Assembly (NCBI GenBank): GCA_016183425.1
Contig: JACPEP010000037.1
Span: 1 to 64,000 of the forward strand
Origin: Chloroflexota bacterium
GTDB lineage: Bacteria; Chloroflexota; Dehalococcoidia; JACPEP01
Reading direction: 5' to 3'
Length of the DNA: 64,000 bases
A model generated the notes under the pieces. That model did not search any database. It saw only the letters and a program-made list of their open reading frames with translations, and was not told the origin of the DNA. Of the stretch, positions 42,585 to 51,254 are shown piece after piece (the stretch's first letter is position 1; every line of letters begins with the position of its first letter). The translations under genes were made by a program, and so were the position numbers.

Positions 42585-43498
42585 TCTTTCAGCTCCGGAT
42601 CCATGACGTCCCGCAGGAAGTCCCCCAACAGATTCCCTCCCAAGCACGCGAACATAATTATAAAACCCGGAATAGTGGACACCCACCAAGCAGTGGAAAG
42701 ATAGTCCTGGCCATCGGCCACCATGCTCCCCCAGGAAGGAGTGGGGGGCGGGACACCCAGACCCAGATAGCTCAAGGAGGCCTCTGACAGAATGAAACGC
42801 CCAAGATCAAAGGTGGCTAGCACCAGGATGGGAGTGGCGGCGTTGGGTAAAATCTGGCCCAAAAGGATGGACCAAGTACGCTGCCCCGAGGCCCGGGCGG
42901 CCACAATGTATTCCCTTTCCTTAATAGACAACACCTCCGCCCGAACTAGCCGGCACGGCGTGGCCCAAGTGGTGATGCCAAGAACGATGACTACGTTCTG
43001 GAGGCTGGCCCCCATAACGGAAACCAGGGCGATGGCCAGCAGTATAAAGGGAAAGGCCAGCTGGATATCCACCAGACGCATGATGAGGTCGTCCACCTTG
43101 CGCCCGCTGAACCCCGCCAGTAACCCCAGGCTGGCGCCAATGCCTATGGATAGGGCGGTGGCCCCCACCGCCACCGTTAGAGAGATGCGGGCACCCCAGA
43201 TAAGACGACTAAGGATATCTCGCCCCAGGGCGTCCGTTCCCAGAATGTGGCCCGCCTTCGCTCCCGCCATCCAGATAGGAGGTGAGATACGGATATTCAG
43301 CTCCTGCTTCAGGGGGTCGTATGGGGAGACATAAGGGGCGAAAATACCCACAAACAACAAACTGAAGAGGATAACCCCCCCGACAAAGACCACCTTCTTC
43401 TTCCACAGCTCGCCCAGGATGGACAGCAGACGGTTTTTTTCGGCGCCCGCCAGTAGGTCAGCTTCAAGGATTCTGGCCTGGATAGCTTCTGCACTCAT
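42581..43498 (-). CDS. Oligopeptide/dipeptide ABC transporter permease (OppC type)
   Basis: A 305-residue permease. The OppC_N segment is near 25-70 (LWKKKVVFVGGVILFSLLFVGIFAPYVSPYDPLKQ), followed by HILGTDALGRDILSRLIWGARISL and five further transmembrane helices. The coupling loop is EYIVAARASGQRTWSILLGQILPNAATPILV. Confidence 0.92.
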   Translation of the reverse strand: MSAEAIQARILEADLLAGAEKNRLLSILGELWKKKVVFVGGVILFSLLFVGIFAPYVSPYDPLKQELNIRISPPIWMAGAKAGHILGTDALGRDILSRLIWGARISLTVAVGATALSIGIGASLGLLAGFSGRKVDDLIMRLVDIQLAFPFILLAIALVSVMGASLQNVVIVLGITTWATPCRLVRAEVLSIKEREYIVAARASGQRTWSILLGQILPNAATPILVLATFDLGRFILSEASLSYLGLGVPPPTPSWGSMVADGQDYLSTAWWVSTIPGFIIMFACLGGNLLGDFLRDVMDPELKE

Positions 43499-43517
43499 TC
43501 TAGTACCCTTCTACCTC

Positions 43518-44435
43518 TCAGGCGTAGCGTATCTGAGGATTCAGATAGGCATACAAAATGTCTACACCCAGGTTGATAAAAACATAGAGAGTGGATACCA
43601 TGAACACCACCCCTTGTACTATGGGGTAATCCAAGCTATAGATGGCCATCACTGCCAGCCGGCCCATACCCGGCCAAGCGAAGACCATCTCGATGATGAA
43701 GATACCCCCTAGAAGGTGCCCAATGGAAAGGCCGATAACGGTGACCACGGGGATAAGGCAGTTACGCAAGGCGTGCTTGGTCACCACCCATATCTCTTTG
43801 AGCCCTTTGGCGCGGGCGGTCTTAATATAGTCCTGGATCAGCACATCCAGCATAGTGGAGCGGGTGAGGCGGGCGTAAAGGGCCATACTAAAGAAACCAG
43901 CCGTAAAGGCGGGCAAAATTAGATGCTGAATTGACCCCCGCCCTGCCACTGGTAGCCAGCGAAGCTGCACTCCAAAAAAAAGGATGAAGATGATCCCGAT
44001 CCAGAACGATGGTGCCGACTGGCCCACCAGCGCCCCCAACATGACCAGCCCATCTAAGGCTGTCCTTCTCTTCAAAGCGGCTAACACCCCTAAGGGCAGG
44101 CCAATGAAGATACTCAGGAGGAGAGCGCCTCCCGCCAACTCCAGAGTAGCCGGTACCCGCTCAAAGATGAGTTTGGTCACCGGCTGCTCGTGGTGCAAAG
44201 ACATGCCGAAATCCCCTCGCACCGCTCCTGATATGAACTTCAGGTACTGAATGTGGATCGGCTCGTCCAAGCCCAGCACCTTCCGAATGCGCTGAATGTC
44301 CTGCAAACTAGCATCCTCGGGAAGCATGAGGGAAACGGGGTCCCCGGTGAGGCGAATAAGAACAAAAACGACAACCGAGACCCCCAGAATAACGATAATC
44401 CCCTGGAGAAACCTCTTTATTATATATGCCTGCAT
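43518..44435 (-). CDS. Oligopeptide/dipeptide ABC transporter permease (OppB type)
   Basis: 305 residues from the ATG at 44435 (GGGAGGGG before it). Typical OppB: YIIKRFLQGIIVILGVSVVVFVLIRLTGDP at the start, six transmembrane helices and the coupling loop DYIKTARAKGLKEIWVVTKHALRNCLIPVVT. Confidence 0.92.
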   Translation of the reverse strand: MQAYIIKRFLQGIIVILGVSVVVFVLIRLTGDPVSLMLPEDASLQDIQRIRKVLGLDEPIHIQYLKFISGAVRGDFGMSLHHEQPVTKLIFERVPATLELAGGALLLSIFIGLPLGVLAALKRRTALDGLVMLGALVGQSAPSFWIGIIFILFFGVQLRWLPVAGRGSIQHLILPAFTAGFFSMALYARLTRSTMLDVLIQDYIKTARAKGLKEIWVVTKHALRNCLIPVVTVIGLSIGHLLGGIFIIEMVFAWPGMGRLAVMAIYSLDYPIVQGVVFMVSTLYVFINLGVDILYAYLNPQIRYA

Positions 44436-44507
44436 AGTCCCCTCCCCCACCGAATGTGATAAAAATTAAGAGGCCACCTTTCCCCTAACGACAGCCTCTT
44501 AGTTGAC

Positions 44508-44536
44508 AACATATCGCATTTCCTTTAATCTGTCAA
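44508..44536 (-). promoter_or_regulatory. Promoter in front of oppB-type gene
   Basis: On the minus strand TTGACA (44536-44531), 17 bases, TATGTT (44513-44508). It lies between the binding-protein gene and the permease genes, so the latter may be transcribed on their own. Confidence 0.6.
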
Positions 44537-44596
44537 TCCCTTTTGGGAAAAGTTTTAGGCAAAAGCGAAAATATGGTAATAGGTTACCCCCAAAAA

Positions 44597-46252
44597 CTAG
44601 ACTTTGGCATCCCCTTCTGGCCCGTAGTTGTAGAAGGTGGCCATCCACATCACGGGGTTGAAGTTGGGGAGCTTCTTTTTGTTATAGGCAAAGTCGTAGG
44701 TCACCTGGAACATGAATATCCAGGGGGCTTCATCCTTGATGAGAGTTAGAAGCTTCTTGTAGATGGCCTTTCTCTCCTCCACTTTTACCGTGCTGCGCCC
44801 CTGGTCGATGAGCTTGTCCACCTCTGGGTTGTTGTAGTAGCCATGGTTGCGGGTACCCTTGCTGTGGATGTTCTGGTTGACGATGAAGTCGATGTCCAGG
44901 GTGGAGGTGCCCCGACAGGACTCGATGAGGCCATAGGGTCCGTCCTTCTTCGCTAAGGACGTCTCTCTGAACTGGAGCGACGCGGCGTGGGGTGTCAGCT
45001 TGGCCTTGACTCCCACATCGGCCAGGTAACCGGCGATGGCCGGAACGTACTCCGAACCGCCGGGGTAGCACACGGGGTCGTTGTGGTCGAAGACCACCTC
45101 GAAGCCATTGGCATAGCCCGCCTGGGCCAGAAGCTCTTTGGCCTTCTTGGGGTCGTAGGGGTAGGGTTTCAGGTCTTTATCGAAGCCGAAGTAGGAGGAG
45201 CCCACAGCGCTGGCCTGGCGTTCCGGGTTGCCCTTCATGATTTTTTTAATTATGGTATCCATGTCCACGGCGTAGTTCAGGGCCTGGCGGACCCGCTTAT
45301 CCTGAAGGGGACTCTTCTTATCGAAGACGCTGAGTATAATATGGGGGGAGCCGCCGCTCTTATTGGGCAAGAAGGTAAAGTTGGGGTCGGCCTTTATGGC
45401 ATCGATCTCCTCCATGGCGGGACCGAAGATGACGTCCGCCTCCCCCGTTTTCAGCGCCGCCATCCTGCCCGCCGACTGGGGAATAACACGATAGATTAGC
45501 TTCTTGGGGCCTTTTATAGCTTTCTCCCACGGCATGCCCTTCTGCCATCCCCACCAGTCATCGTTCCTTTCCATTTCTACCCGGTCGTCCTTAAACCACT
45601 TAACGTAGCGGTAAGGCCCGGTGCCGATGGGGTTGTCCGACTGGGCCTTGTTCCCCGTTGGCCCTTGGTTGTACTTCATGGGCACCATCCCAGTCTGGAT
45701 GTACTTCAGAGGCATGGTGGGGTCAGGTGCTTCGCTGTAGACTCGGGCAGTGTACTCGTCCACCACCTCCACCTTCTTTATCGCCTTGAAGTCGCTGATG
45801 TAGCGGGGCTTGAAGTCGGCATTTTGCTGTCGCTCGGTGTTGAACTTCACCACCTCGGCGTTCATGGGCTCGCCGTTGTGGAACTTGATGCCCTTGCGCA
45901 GCTTCACCTCCCAGATCTTGGGATCGTCCAGCCAGCGGTGGCTCTCTGCCAGGGCGGGCACTATCGCCAGGCTCGCCGACCGTTTGAAGAGGCCATCATA
46001 GATGTGGTCCTGGACGGCCACCCCCATGATTGTGGAGTCCAGGTGGGCATCGTTGTTGATCTGATCGACGATGTAAGCCACCGTAATCTGCTCTGGCAGT
46101 TGGGCCGCTGGTGCTCCGGGGGCGGCGCCAGGGGCACAACCCAGGAGGGACAGCCCCGCCAGCCCCAGGCCAGCCCTGGCCGCGGTCCCCAAGGCTTGGC
46201 GGCGGCTTAGGCGCTTTGCAAAAACGTGGGTCCAATAATTTCGTTCCCTCAT
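44597..46252 (-). CDS. Oligopeptide/dipeptide-type ABC substrate-binding lipoprotein
   Basis: 551 residues from the ATG at 46252 with GAGGGGG upstream. A twin-arginine-like RRQALG is at about 15-20 and a lipobox (LSLLGCAP) near 36. The SBP_bac_5 domain spans 60-530 with WEVKLRKGIKFHNGEPMNAEVVKFN as the family signature. Family members bind peptides, but also nickel, heme or sugars; the ligand cannot be read. First gene of the five-gene importer. Confidence 0.9.
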   Translation of the reverse strand: MRERNYWTHVFAKRLSRRQALGTAARAGLGLAGLSLLGCAPGAAPGAPAAQLPEQITVAYIVDQINNDAHLDSTIMGVAVQDHIYDGLFKRSASLAIVPALAESHRWLDDPKIWEVKLRKGIKFHNGEPMNAEVVKFNTERQQNADFKPRYISDFKAIKKVEVVDEYTARVYSEAPDPTMPLKYIQTGMVPMKYNQGPTGNKAQSDNPIGTGPYRYVKWFKDDRVEMERNDDWWGWQKGMPWEKAIKGPKKLIYRVIPQSAGRMAALKTGEADVIFGPAMEEIDAIKADPNFTFLPNKSGGSPHIILSVFDKKSPLQDKRVRQALNYAVDMDTIIKKIMKGNPERQASAVGSSYFGFDKDLKPYPYDPKKAKELLAQAGYANGFEVVFDHNDPVCYPGGSEYVPAIAGYLADVGVKAKLTPHAASLQFRETSLAKKDGPYGLIESCRGTSTLDIDFIVNQNIHSKGTRNHGYYNNPEVDKLIDQGRSTVKVEERKAIYKKLLTLIKDEAPWIFMFQVTYDFAYNKKKLPNFNPVMWMATFYNYGPEGDAKV

Positions 46253-46352
46253 GGATTTACCCCCTCTTACCTTGCTTCTTCCTGTCTGCGGCAAATGAGG
46301 TTTTCCTCAGGTGCAACGACAACAACCTCTTTGACCAGCAAAGATTTTGTGT

Positions 46353-46380
46353 ATTATAGCACCCATTTCTCAATTTGCAA
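46353..46380 (-). promoter_or_regulatory. Promoter of the ABC binding-protein gene
   Basis: On the minus strand TTGCAA (46380-46375), 16 bases, TATAAT (46358-46353), preceded by TGC. The leader would be about 95 bases. Confidence 0.6.
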
Positions 46381-46617
46381 TAGGAATCGGGGCTATTTTT
46401 CGTAATTTCTTCCGCATTCTCACGAAAATACCGCTGTGGCAACTGCCCAGGAGAGATGCCGCGATATCCCCTCTGGGGGTCCAGGGGGCTTTGGGGTGTC
46501 CCCCAAATATCATCCATCTCCCCTTCTCCCTCGGGGAGAAGGGGATTAAGGAGATGAGGGTGAAGAGGCATTTTCATACTTCGTGGTGCCCAGCGCAAGC
46601 GGGCATGGGGGATTACC

Positions 46618-46755
46618 CTGAAAATAGCCCGCTTGCCCTTCGACAGGCTTCGTCGTGAGCCTTCGGCGTGAGCTCAGTCGAACGCTCAGCCGAGCGGCTC
46701 AGGGTGAACGGGCGGCGACATCGCTCGTGGTGAGCTTGTCGAACCATGAGCGGAT
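46618..46755. repeat. Cluster of TTCGACAGGCT/GAGCTTGTCGAA interspersed repeats
   Basis: Several partly overlapping units: CCCTTCGACAGGCTTCG, GAGCTCAGTCGAACGCTCAG, GGCTCAGGGTGAACGG and GTGGTGAGCTTGTCGAAC. Such repeats are found between genes in many environmental genomes. The same family gave the in-frame repeat at 8587-8645. Confidence 0.65.
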
Positions 46756-46809
46756 ATTTTTATCCTTTGTGGTGTCGGTGTCAACCGACATGGACGATTC
46801 TTAGAATAA

Positions 46810-46838
46810 TTGACAAAGGCGCTCTGGCTCCTTAACAT
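46810..46838 (+). promoter_or_regulatory. Promoter of the KstD-like flavoprotein gene
   Basis: TTGACA (46810-46815), 17 bases, TAACAT (46833-46838); about 35 bases before the ATG at 46873. Confidence 0.5.
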
Positions 46839-46872
46839 CACCATTATGAAATGGGACAAGAAAGGTGGACCC

Positions 46873-48393
46873 ATGAACAACTGGGATATGGAAACGGAAG
46901 TTCTGGTGATAGGTTACGGCCTGGCGGGGGCGGTGGCGGCGGTAGTGGCCCATGACGCGGGGTCCCAGGTACTCATGCTGGAGAAAGGAAAATATCCGGG
47001 GGGCTGCTCCATCCTGGCCGGAGGAGGCATCAAATGCGTGGCAGACGTACCCGGGGCGATAGACTATTTCACAGCCCTCTCCGGAGGACGGGTGGAACCC
47101 AGCCTTATCACCGCCTTCGCTGAGGCCATGTCCGGCAACGAAGCCTTCGTCCGCCGTCTGGCGGCCACCGACGGGGCTGAGATAAAGGCAGTGTACAAAG
47201 TGGGTGACGAACCCATCGCCGTATACCCCTTCCTCGGTCGGGAGAGCCTCTACGAGGTTCGAGTGACCAAGGTACCCGGTTTCTCCGGTTTTCCCTGGGT
47301 AATAGCCAGTCGCCTCAACGGGGTCAATATGTTCAAGATGGCCATGGACAACGTGGAGGCAAGAAAGTTACCCCTAATGCTGTCCACGGCAGCGACGCGG
47401 TTGGTAACTAACGCCCAGGGAGAGGTGATCGGAGCGGTGGCCCAAAGCCAGGAGGGAGAGAGGCGGATAAGGGCACGCCGGAGCGTTATCCTCGCCTGCG
47501 GCGGCTTTGAGCAGAGCCCGTGGCTGAAGCACCAGTACCTGCAAGGCACCCCTTTCCACTCTATGGCCCCCCTGACTCACACCGGCGACGGCATCCTTAT
47601 GGCACAAAAGGTGGGCGCCGCTTTGTGGCATATGTGGCACGTCCATGGCTCCTACGGGTTCAAATTCCCCCAGTACCCCATCGCCTTTCGCCACGCCTTC
47701 GGTGGCCGTCGCCTGGCCAAGCGGCCCATGCCCTGGATCGTTGTGGATCGACTGGGCAAACGCTATATGAATGAGTATCCCCCCGCCCCTCAGGATACCT
47801 CCCATCGGCCCATGGAGGTCTTTGACCCCGATTTGCCCGGCTACCCCCGCATACCATCCTACATAGTATTCGACGAGGCGGGGCGCCGCCGAGGTCCCAT
47901 CGCCCAGCCCCTGGCCATCGCCGACTATTTGTACCGTTGGAGCAACGACAATAGCCAGGAAGTGGAGAGGGGCTGGATAATACGTCGAGATAACCTGACC
48001 GAGCTGGCCGAGGTTATCAGGACCACCCCCGAAAACGAGGGGAAGATGAATCCCCAAAACCTGGAGGACACGGTGGCGAGATGGAACGAGGCTGTGGTGG
48101 TGGGAATGGATGCCCTGGGGCGGCTGCCCGGAACTATGATGCCCATAAAAGCGCCCCCTTTCTATGCAGTACCCGTCTGGCCTGTCATAACCAATACCCA
48201 GGGAGGGCCGGTGCACAACGAAAAACAACAGGTGCTCGACCCCTTGGGCCAGCCCATTCCCCACCTCTATGCCGCAGGCGAGCTGGGGTCCTTCTTCGGC
48301 CACCTCTACGAGCTAGGAGGCAACCTGGGGGAGTGCTTCGCCTCCGGACGCATCGCCGGGGAGGCAGTGGCCGCCGAGGAACTTCTACCCTGA
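46873..48393 (+). CDS. FAD-binding dehydrogenase (fumarate reductase/ketosteroid dehydrogenase group)
   Basis: 506 residues from the ATG at 46873 (AAAGGTGG upstream). FAD domain start TEVLVIGYGLAGAVAAVVAHDAGSQVLMLEKGKYPGGCSILAGGG (about 8-50), a substrate (cap) domain in the middle, and the C-terminal QGGPVHNEKQQVLDPLGQPIPHLYAAGELGSFFGHLYELGGNLGECFASGRIAGE. The set of motifs is of the KstD/urocanate-reductase/fumarate-reductase group. Substrate unknown. A second flavoprotein of another family follows. Confidence 0.85.
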   Translation: MNNWDMETEVLVIGYGLAGAVAAVVAHDAGSQVLMLEKGKYPGGCSILAGGGIKCVADVPGAIDYFTALSGGRVEPSLITAFAEAMSGNEAFVRRLAATDGAEIKAVYKVGDEPIAVYPFLGRESLYEVRVTKVPGFSGFPWVIASRLNGVNMFKMAMDNVEARKLPLMLSTAATRLVTNAQGEVIGAVAQSQEGERRIRARRSVILACGGFEQSPWLKHQYLQGTPFHSMAPLTHTGDGILMAQKVGAALWHMWHVHGSYGFKFPQYPIAFRHAFGGRRLAKRPMPWIVVDRLGKRYMNEYPPAPQDTSHRPMEVFDPDLPGYPRIPSYIVFDEAGRRRGPIAQPLAIADYLYRWSNDNSQEVERGWIIRRDNLTELAEVIRTTPENEGKMNPQNLEDTVARWNEAVVVGMDALGRLPGTMMPIKAPPFYAVPVWPVITNTQGGPVHNEKQQVLDPLGQPIPHLYAAGELGSFFGHLYELGGNLGECFASGRIAGEAVAAEELLP

Positions 48394-48459
48394 GCCTTCG
48401 TTTTTGACACGGTGAGCGCCCTTCGTGTAGAATGCGAATGGCGGCAAAGGCGGCCTGAT

Positions 48460-49851
48460 GTGAAGAAAAAATACGACGTTATCATCGTTGGAGCAGGACC
48501 AGCGGGCATTTTCACCGCCCTGGAGATAGTTCATAATTCCAGCTTGGAGACCCTCATTCTGGAAAAGGGGCGGGACATCCATGAGCGGGTCTGCCCCATT
48601 ATTGGCACCAACAGAGTCTGTCCCCCGTGTCGGCCTTGCAGTCTGGTGAGCGGCTGGGGTGGCGCCGGCGCCTTTAGCGACGGCAAGCTTACCCTGTCCC
48701 CCCATGTGGGGGGAAACCTGAAAGATTACCTGGGGCTGGAACGAACCACGGAACTTTTGAACTATGCGGACAGCACCTACCTCAATTTCGGCGCTACCGA
48801 TCATCTCTATGGTGTGGCAGATGAGGTGGAGGGTCTTCAGCGCCGGGCCAGCCTGGCGGAGCTATCCCTGGTTCCCGTACCCCTGCGCCACGTGGGCACC
48901 GAACGCTGTCGTCAAGTGCTGCTGGCTATAAGGGACCACCTCCAGGGACGCGTGGACAGCTACATCGGCACCGAGGCCAAGAGCATCGTCGTCCACGATG
49001 GGAAGGTGCAAGGAGTGATTACCACTGACGATCAGCACCTGGAGTGCCGCTACCTGGTGCTGGCCCCGGGTCGAGAGGGGGCTGAATGGCTGGTGAGGGA
49101 ATCCCAACGCTTGGGATTGACCCTCCACAACAACGCCGTGGATGTGGGGGTTCGGGTGGAGGTACCAGCGGCGGTACTGGAGGAGATCACCAGTATCCTC
49201 TACGAGCCCAAGCTGGAATATTACTCCCCAACCTTTGATGACCGGATCCGCACCTTCTGCGTCTGTCCCCACGGAGAGGTTACCATGGAATCCACCGCTG
49301 GCAGCGATCCGGTGACCACCGTTAATGGCCACTCCTATGCCGACCGTAAGACAAATAACACCAATTTCGCCCTCCTGGTAAGCACCACCTTCACTGAGCC
49401 CTTTAAAGACCCTATAGGTTACGGTCGATATCTGACGCGTTTGGCCAATCTCCTTAGCCACGGCGTGTTGGTGCAGCGCCTGGGCGACCTTATGGAGGGC
49501 CACCGCTCCACGCCGGCCCGCATCCAGCGCGGAATAGTACAGCCGACCCTCACAAGCGCCACCCCAGGCGACCTGAGCTTTGTCCTTCCCTACCGCCACC
49601 TTAAGGGAATTATAGAAATGCTGGAGGCCATGGACCGTCTAGCGCCAGGGGTCGCCTCTCGACATACCCTCCTCTACGGGGTAGAGGTAAAATTCTACTC
49701 CGCCCGTTTACAGCTCACTTCCAACCTGGAAAGCCAGATAGCCGGCCTCTTTGCTGCCGGAGACGGCGCTGGGGTGACCCGTGGGCTGACACAGGCCTCC
49801 GCCTCCGGGGTGGTAGCGGCCCAGGAGATAATAAGACGGACAACCGGGTAG
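48460..49851 (+). CDS. FAD-dependent oxidoreductase (COG2509-like)
   Basis: 463 residues from a GTG at 48460 (AAGGCGG upstream). The Rossmann start is YDVIIVGAGPAGIFTALEIVHNSSLETLILEKGRDI. A cysteine-rich stretch CPIIGTNRVCPPCRPCSLVSGWGGAGAFSDGKLTLSP follows, typical of the COG2509 uncharacterised FAD-dependent dehydrogenases, and the C-terminal GLFAAGDGAGVTRGLTQASASGVVAAQEI closes the FAD site. The role of this family is not established; some are near RiPP or menaquinone genes. The open frame upstream of 48460 lacks the family pattern. Confidence 0.85.
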   Translation: MKKKYDVIIVGAGPAGIFTALEIVHNSSLETLILEKGRDIHERVCPIIGTNRVCPPCRPCSLVSGWGGAGAFSDGKLTLSPHVGGNLKDYLGLERTTELLNYADSTYLNFGATDHLYGVADEVEGLQRRASLAELSLVPVPLRHVGTERCRQVLLAIRDHLQGRVDSYIGTEAKSIVVHDGKVQGVITTDDQHLECRYLVLAPGREGAEWLVRESQRLGLTLHNNAVDVGVRVEVPAAVLEEITSILYEPKLEYYSPTFDDRIRTFCVCPHGEVTMESTAGSDPVTTVNGHSYADRKTNNTNFALLVSTTFTEPFKDPIGYGRYLTRLANLLSHGVLVQRLGDLMEGHRSTPARIQRGIVQPTLTSATPGDLSFVLPYRHLKGIIEMLEAMDRLAPGVASRHTLLYGVEVKFYSARLQLTSNLESQIAGLFAAGDGAGVTRGLTQASASGVVAAQEIIRRTTG

Positions 49852-49888
49852 CCCATATCGAGACTGAGAACCTGCTCAGAGGAAACTA

Positions 49889-50680
49889 GTGCGAAACTAT
49901 GGCCTGGCCAGTCTAATGATTCTGGTAGTCACTCTGGGATTGGGGTGGTCTTTACGGTGGCCCCCAACGCCGGGTGGAATGGGGCTTCCCGAGGCACCCC
50001 AGCTATGGCTTCTCCTGGGCGCCCTGGGGCTGCTGAATGGGGTGGGCAGTGAAAGGCTTCTCCGCGCTCATCCCCGCTGGCCCGGATACCCCACCGCCCA
50101 CCCCCTGAAAATATGCCTTCTTTCCACTCTTCTGGTACCCGTGGCATCCCTTTTCATCCGTTCCGTGGTAAATGACTACTGGATGGTGATGGGGGTAGCC
50201 ATAAGCGGGGCTTTGGCGGCCGCCATCCTCCTGGCAGAGTTTGGAGCCCTGGACTATCGCAATCGGGGGTACTCTGTGGCCCGCTTTTTCATCACTACGA
50301 TGAATTACCTCCTTATCTTCGGAACCTACTACGTTGTAGACACTTTGAGATTACCTATTTGGGGAGCGATAACGGTGGTAATGATAGTCAGCAGCCTTAT
50401 GGCCCGAGAGCTTTTCCGGGATGAAAGTCATGGTCAGCGGCCCGAAGTATACGCCGCCGTAGTCGGCCTGATTATGGGCGAGATACGCTGGGGCCTGGAG
50501 TTCTGGTCCATGGGCGCGGTGCAGGCTGGCCTCTTTATGCTCCTCATCTTCTACATGGTTAGCGGCTTGGTACAACACCATCTCACCCTCTCCCTAGATA
50601 AAAAGACCGTCATGGAGTTCATGGTTGTGGCTGGGGTAAGTTTGGCCCTCCTATTTAGCTCACCCTTGTGGCTGGGGTAA
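49889..50680 (+). CDS. Polytopic membrane protein, function unknown
   Basis: 263 residues with seven or eight hydrophobic stretches (about 5-20, 40-52, 75-92, 100-120, 135-150, 155-172, 190-225, 240-258). I do not recognise a family with certainty; it resembles DUF5656-type proteins of Chloroflexota. GTG start. Its end overlaps the possible start of the next gene by 13 bases. Confidence 0.7.
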   Translation: MRNYGLASLMILVVTLGLGWSLRWPPTPGGMGLPEAPQLWLLLGALGLLNGVGSERLLRAHPRWPGYPTAHPLKICLLSTLLVPVASLFIRSVVNDYWMVMGVAISGALAAAILLAEFGALDYRNRGYSVARFFITTMNYLLIFGTYYVVDTLRLPIWGAITVVMIVSSLMARELFRDESHGQRPEVYAAVVGLIMGEIRWGLEFWSMGAVQAGLFMLLIFYMVSGLVQHHLTLSLDKKTVMEFMVVAGVSLALLFSSPLWLG

Positions 50681-51177
50681 ACGTGGGACAGATTGTCTCC
50701 CGAGAGGAAATGGTCAGAATCCGAAGGGAGCTGGCAAGAGGGGAGAAAAGAGTAGTCTTTACCAACGGCTGTTTCGACCTTCTCCACCTGGGTCACGTCC
50801 GCTATCTACAACAAGCCAAGGAGCTGGGCGATGTCTTAGTAATCGGCGTTAATAGCGACGCCTCCACCGCCCGCATAAAAGGCCCCCCCAGGCCCATCAT
50901 TCCCCAGGCCGATCGGGGAGAGATACTATCGGCCCTGGCGGCGGTGGACTATGTGGTAATCTTCGATGAAGACACCGCCGAAAACCTGGTGATGGCGTTG
51001 AAGCCCGATGTATACATCAAGGGTGGCGACTACGCTCGTGGCAATTCCAAGGCCAAAGCGTGGCCGGAGGCCGATGTTGTGATTAAATACGGTGGCCTGG
51101 TGGTGGTTCTCCCCTTCCTCCCCGGACGCTCTACCAGCAACATAATCGAAAAGATCGCCGGGCTTGCAAAAGAATGA
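50668..51177 (+). CDS. RfaE2/HldE-C-like nucleotidyltransferase
   Basis: 169 residues. The nucleotidyltransferase motif is VFTNGCFDLLHLGHVRYLQQAKELGD (HxGH at about 37-40), with KGGDYARG and GRSTSNIIEKI (ISSTKIR-like) later. In E. coli the HldE C-terminal domain makes ADP-heptose from heptose-1-phosphate. In a Chloroflexota without typical LPS the product may be another ADP- or CDP-activated compound for glycan synthesis. A GTG at 50683 is a possible later start. Confidence 0.85.
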   Translation: MAGVNVGQIVSREEMVRIRRELARGEKRVVFTNGCFDLLHLGHVRYLQQAKELGDVLVIGVNSDASTARIKGPPRPIIPQADRGEILSALAAVDYVVIFDEDTAENLVMALKPDVYIKGGDYARGNSKAKAWPEADVVIKYGGLVVVLPFLPGRSTSNIIEKIAGLAKE

Positions 51178-51197
51178 CCGGTTGAGATGGTGAAGCC

Positions 51198-51229
51198 TTA
51201 AAGGGAGGGCCAAAAGGCCCTCCCTTTAA
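51198..51229. terminator. Perfect 14-base-pair hairpin between rfaE2-like gene and murJ
   Basis: TTAAAGGGAGGGCC (51198-51211), AAAA, GGCCCTCCCTTTAA (51216-51229). A T-rich end of the stem can serve as the T tract in either direction, so termination is plausible. Confidence 0.6.
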
Positions 51230-51254
51230 GTAAGATAGGAACAAGGACAGCAAA

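Larger units (their letters stand above)
46253..46872. other. Long divergent gap rich in repeats
   Basis: About 620 bases without a gene. It contains the promoter of the binding-protein gene (46353-46380), a CTCCCCTTCTCCCTCGGGGA-type palindrome (46518-46545), an interspersed-repeat cluster (46618-46755) and the promoter of the next flavoprotein (46810-46838). The remaining sequence shows nothing that I can support. Confidence 0.5.
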
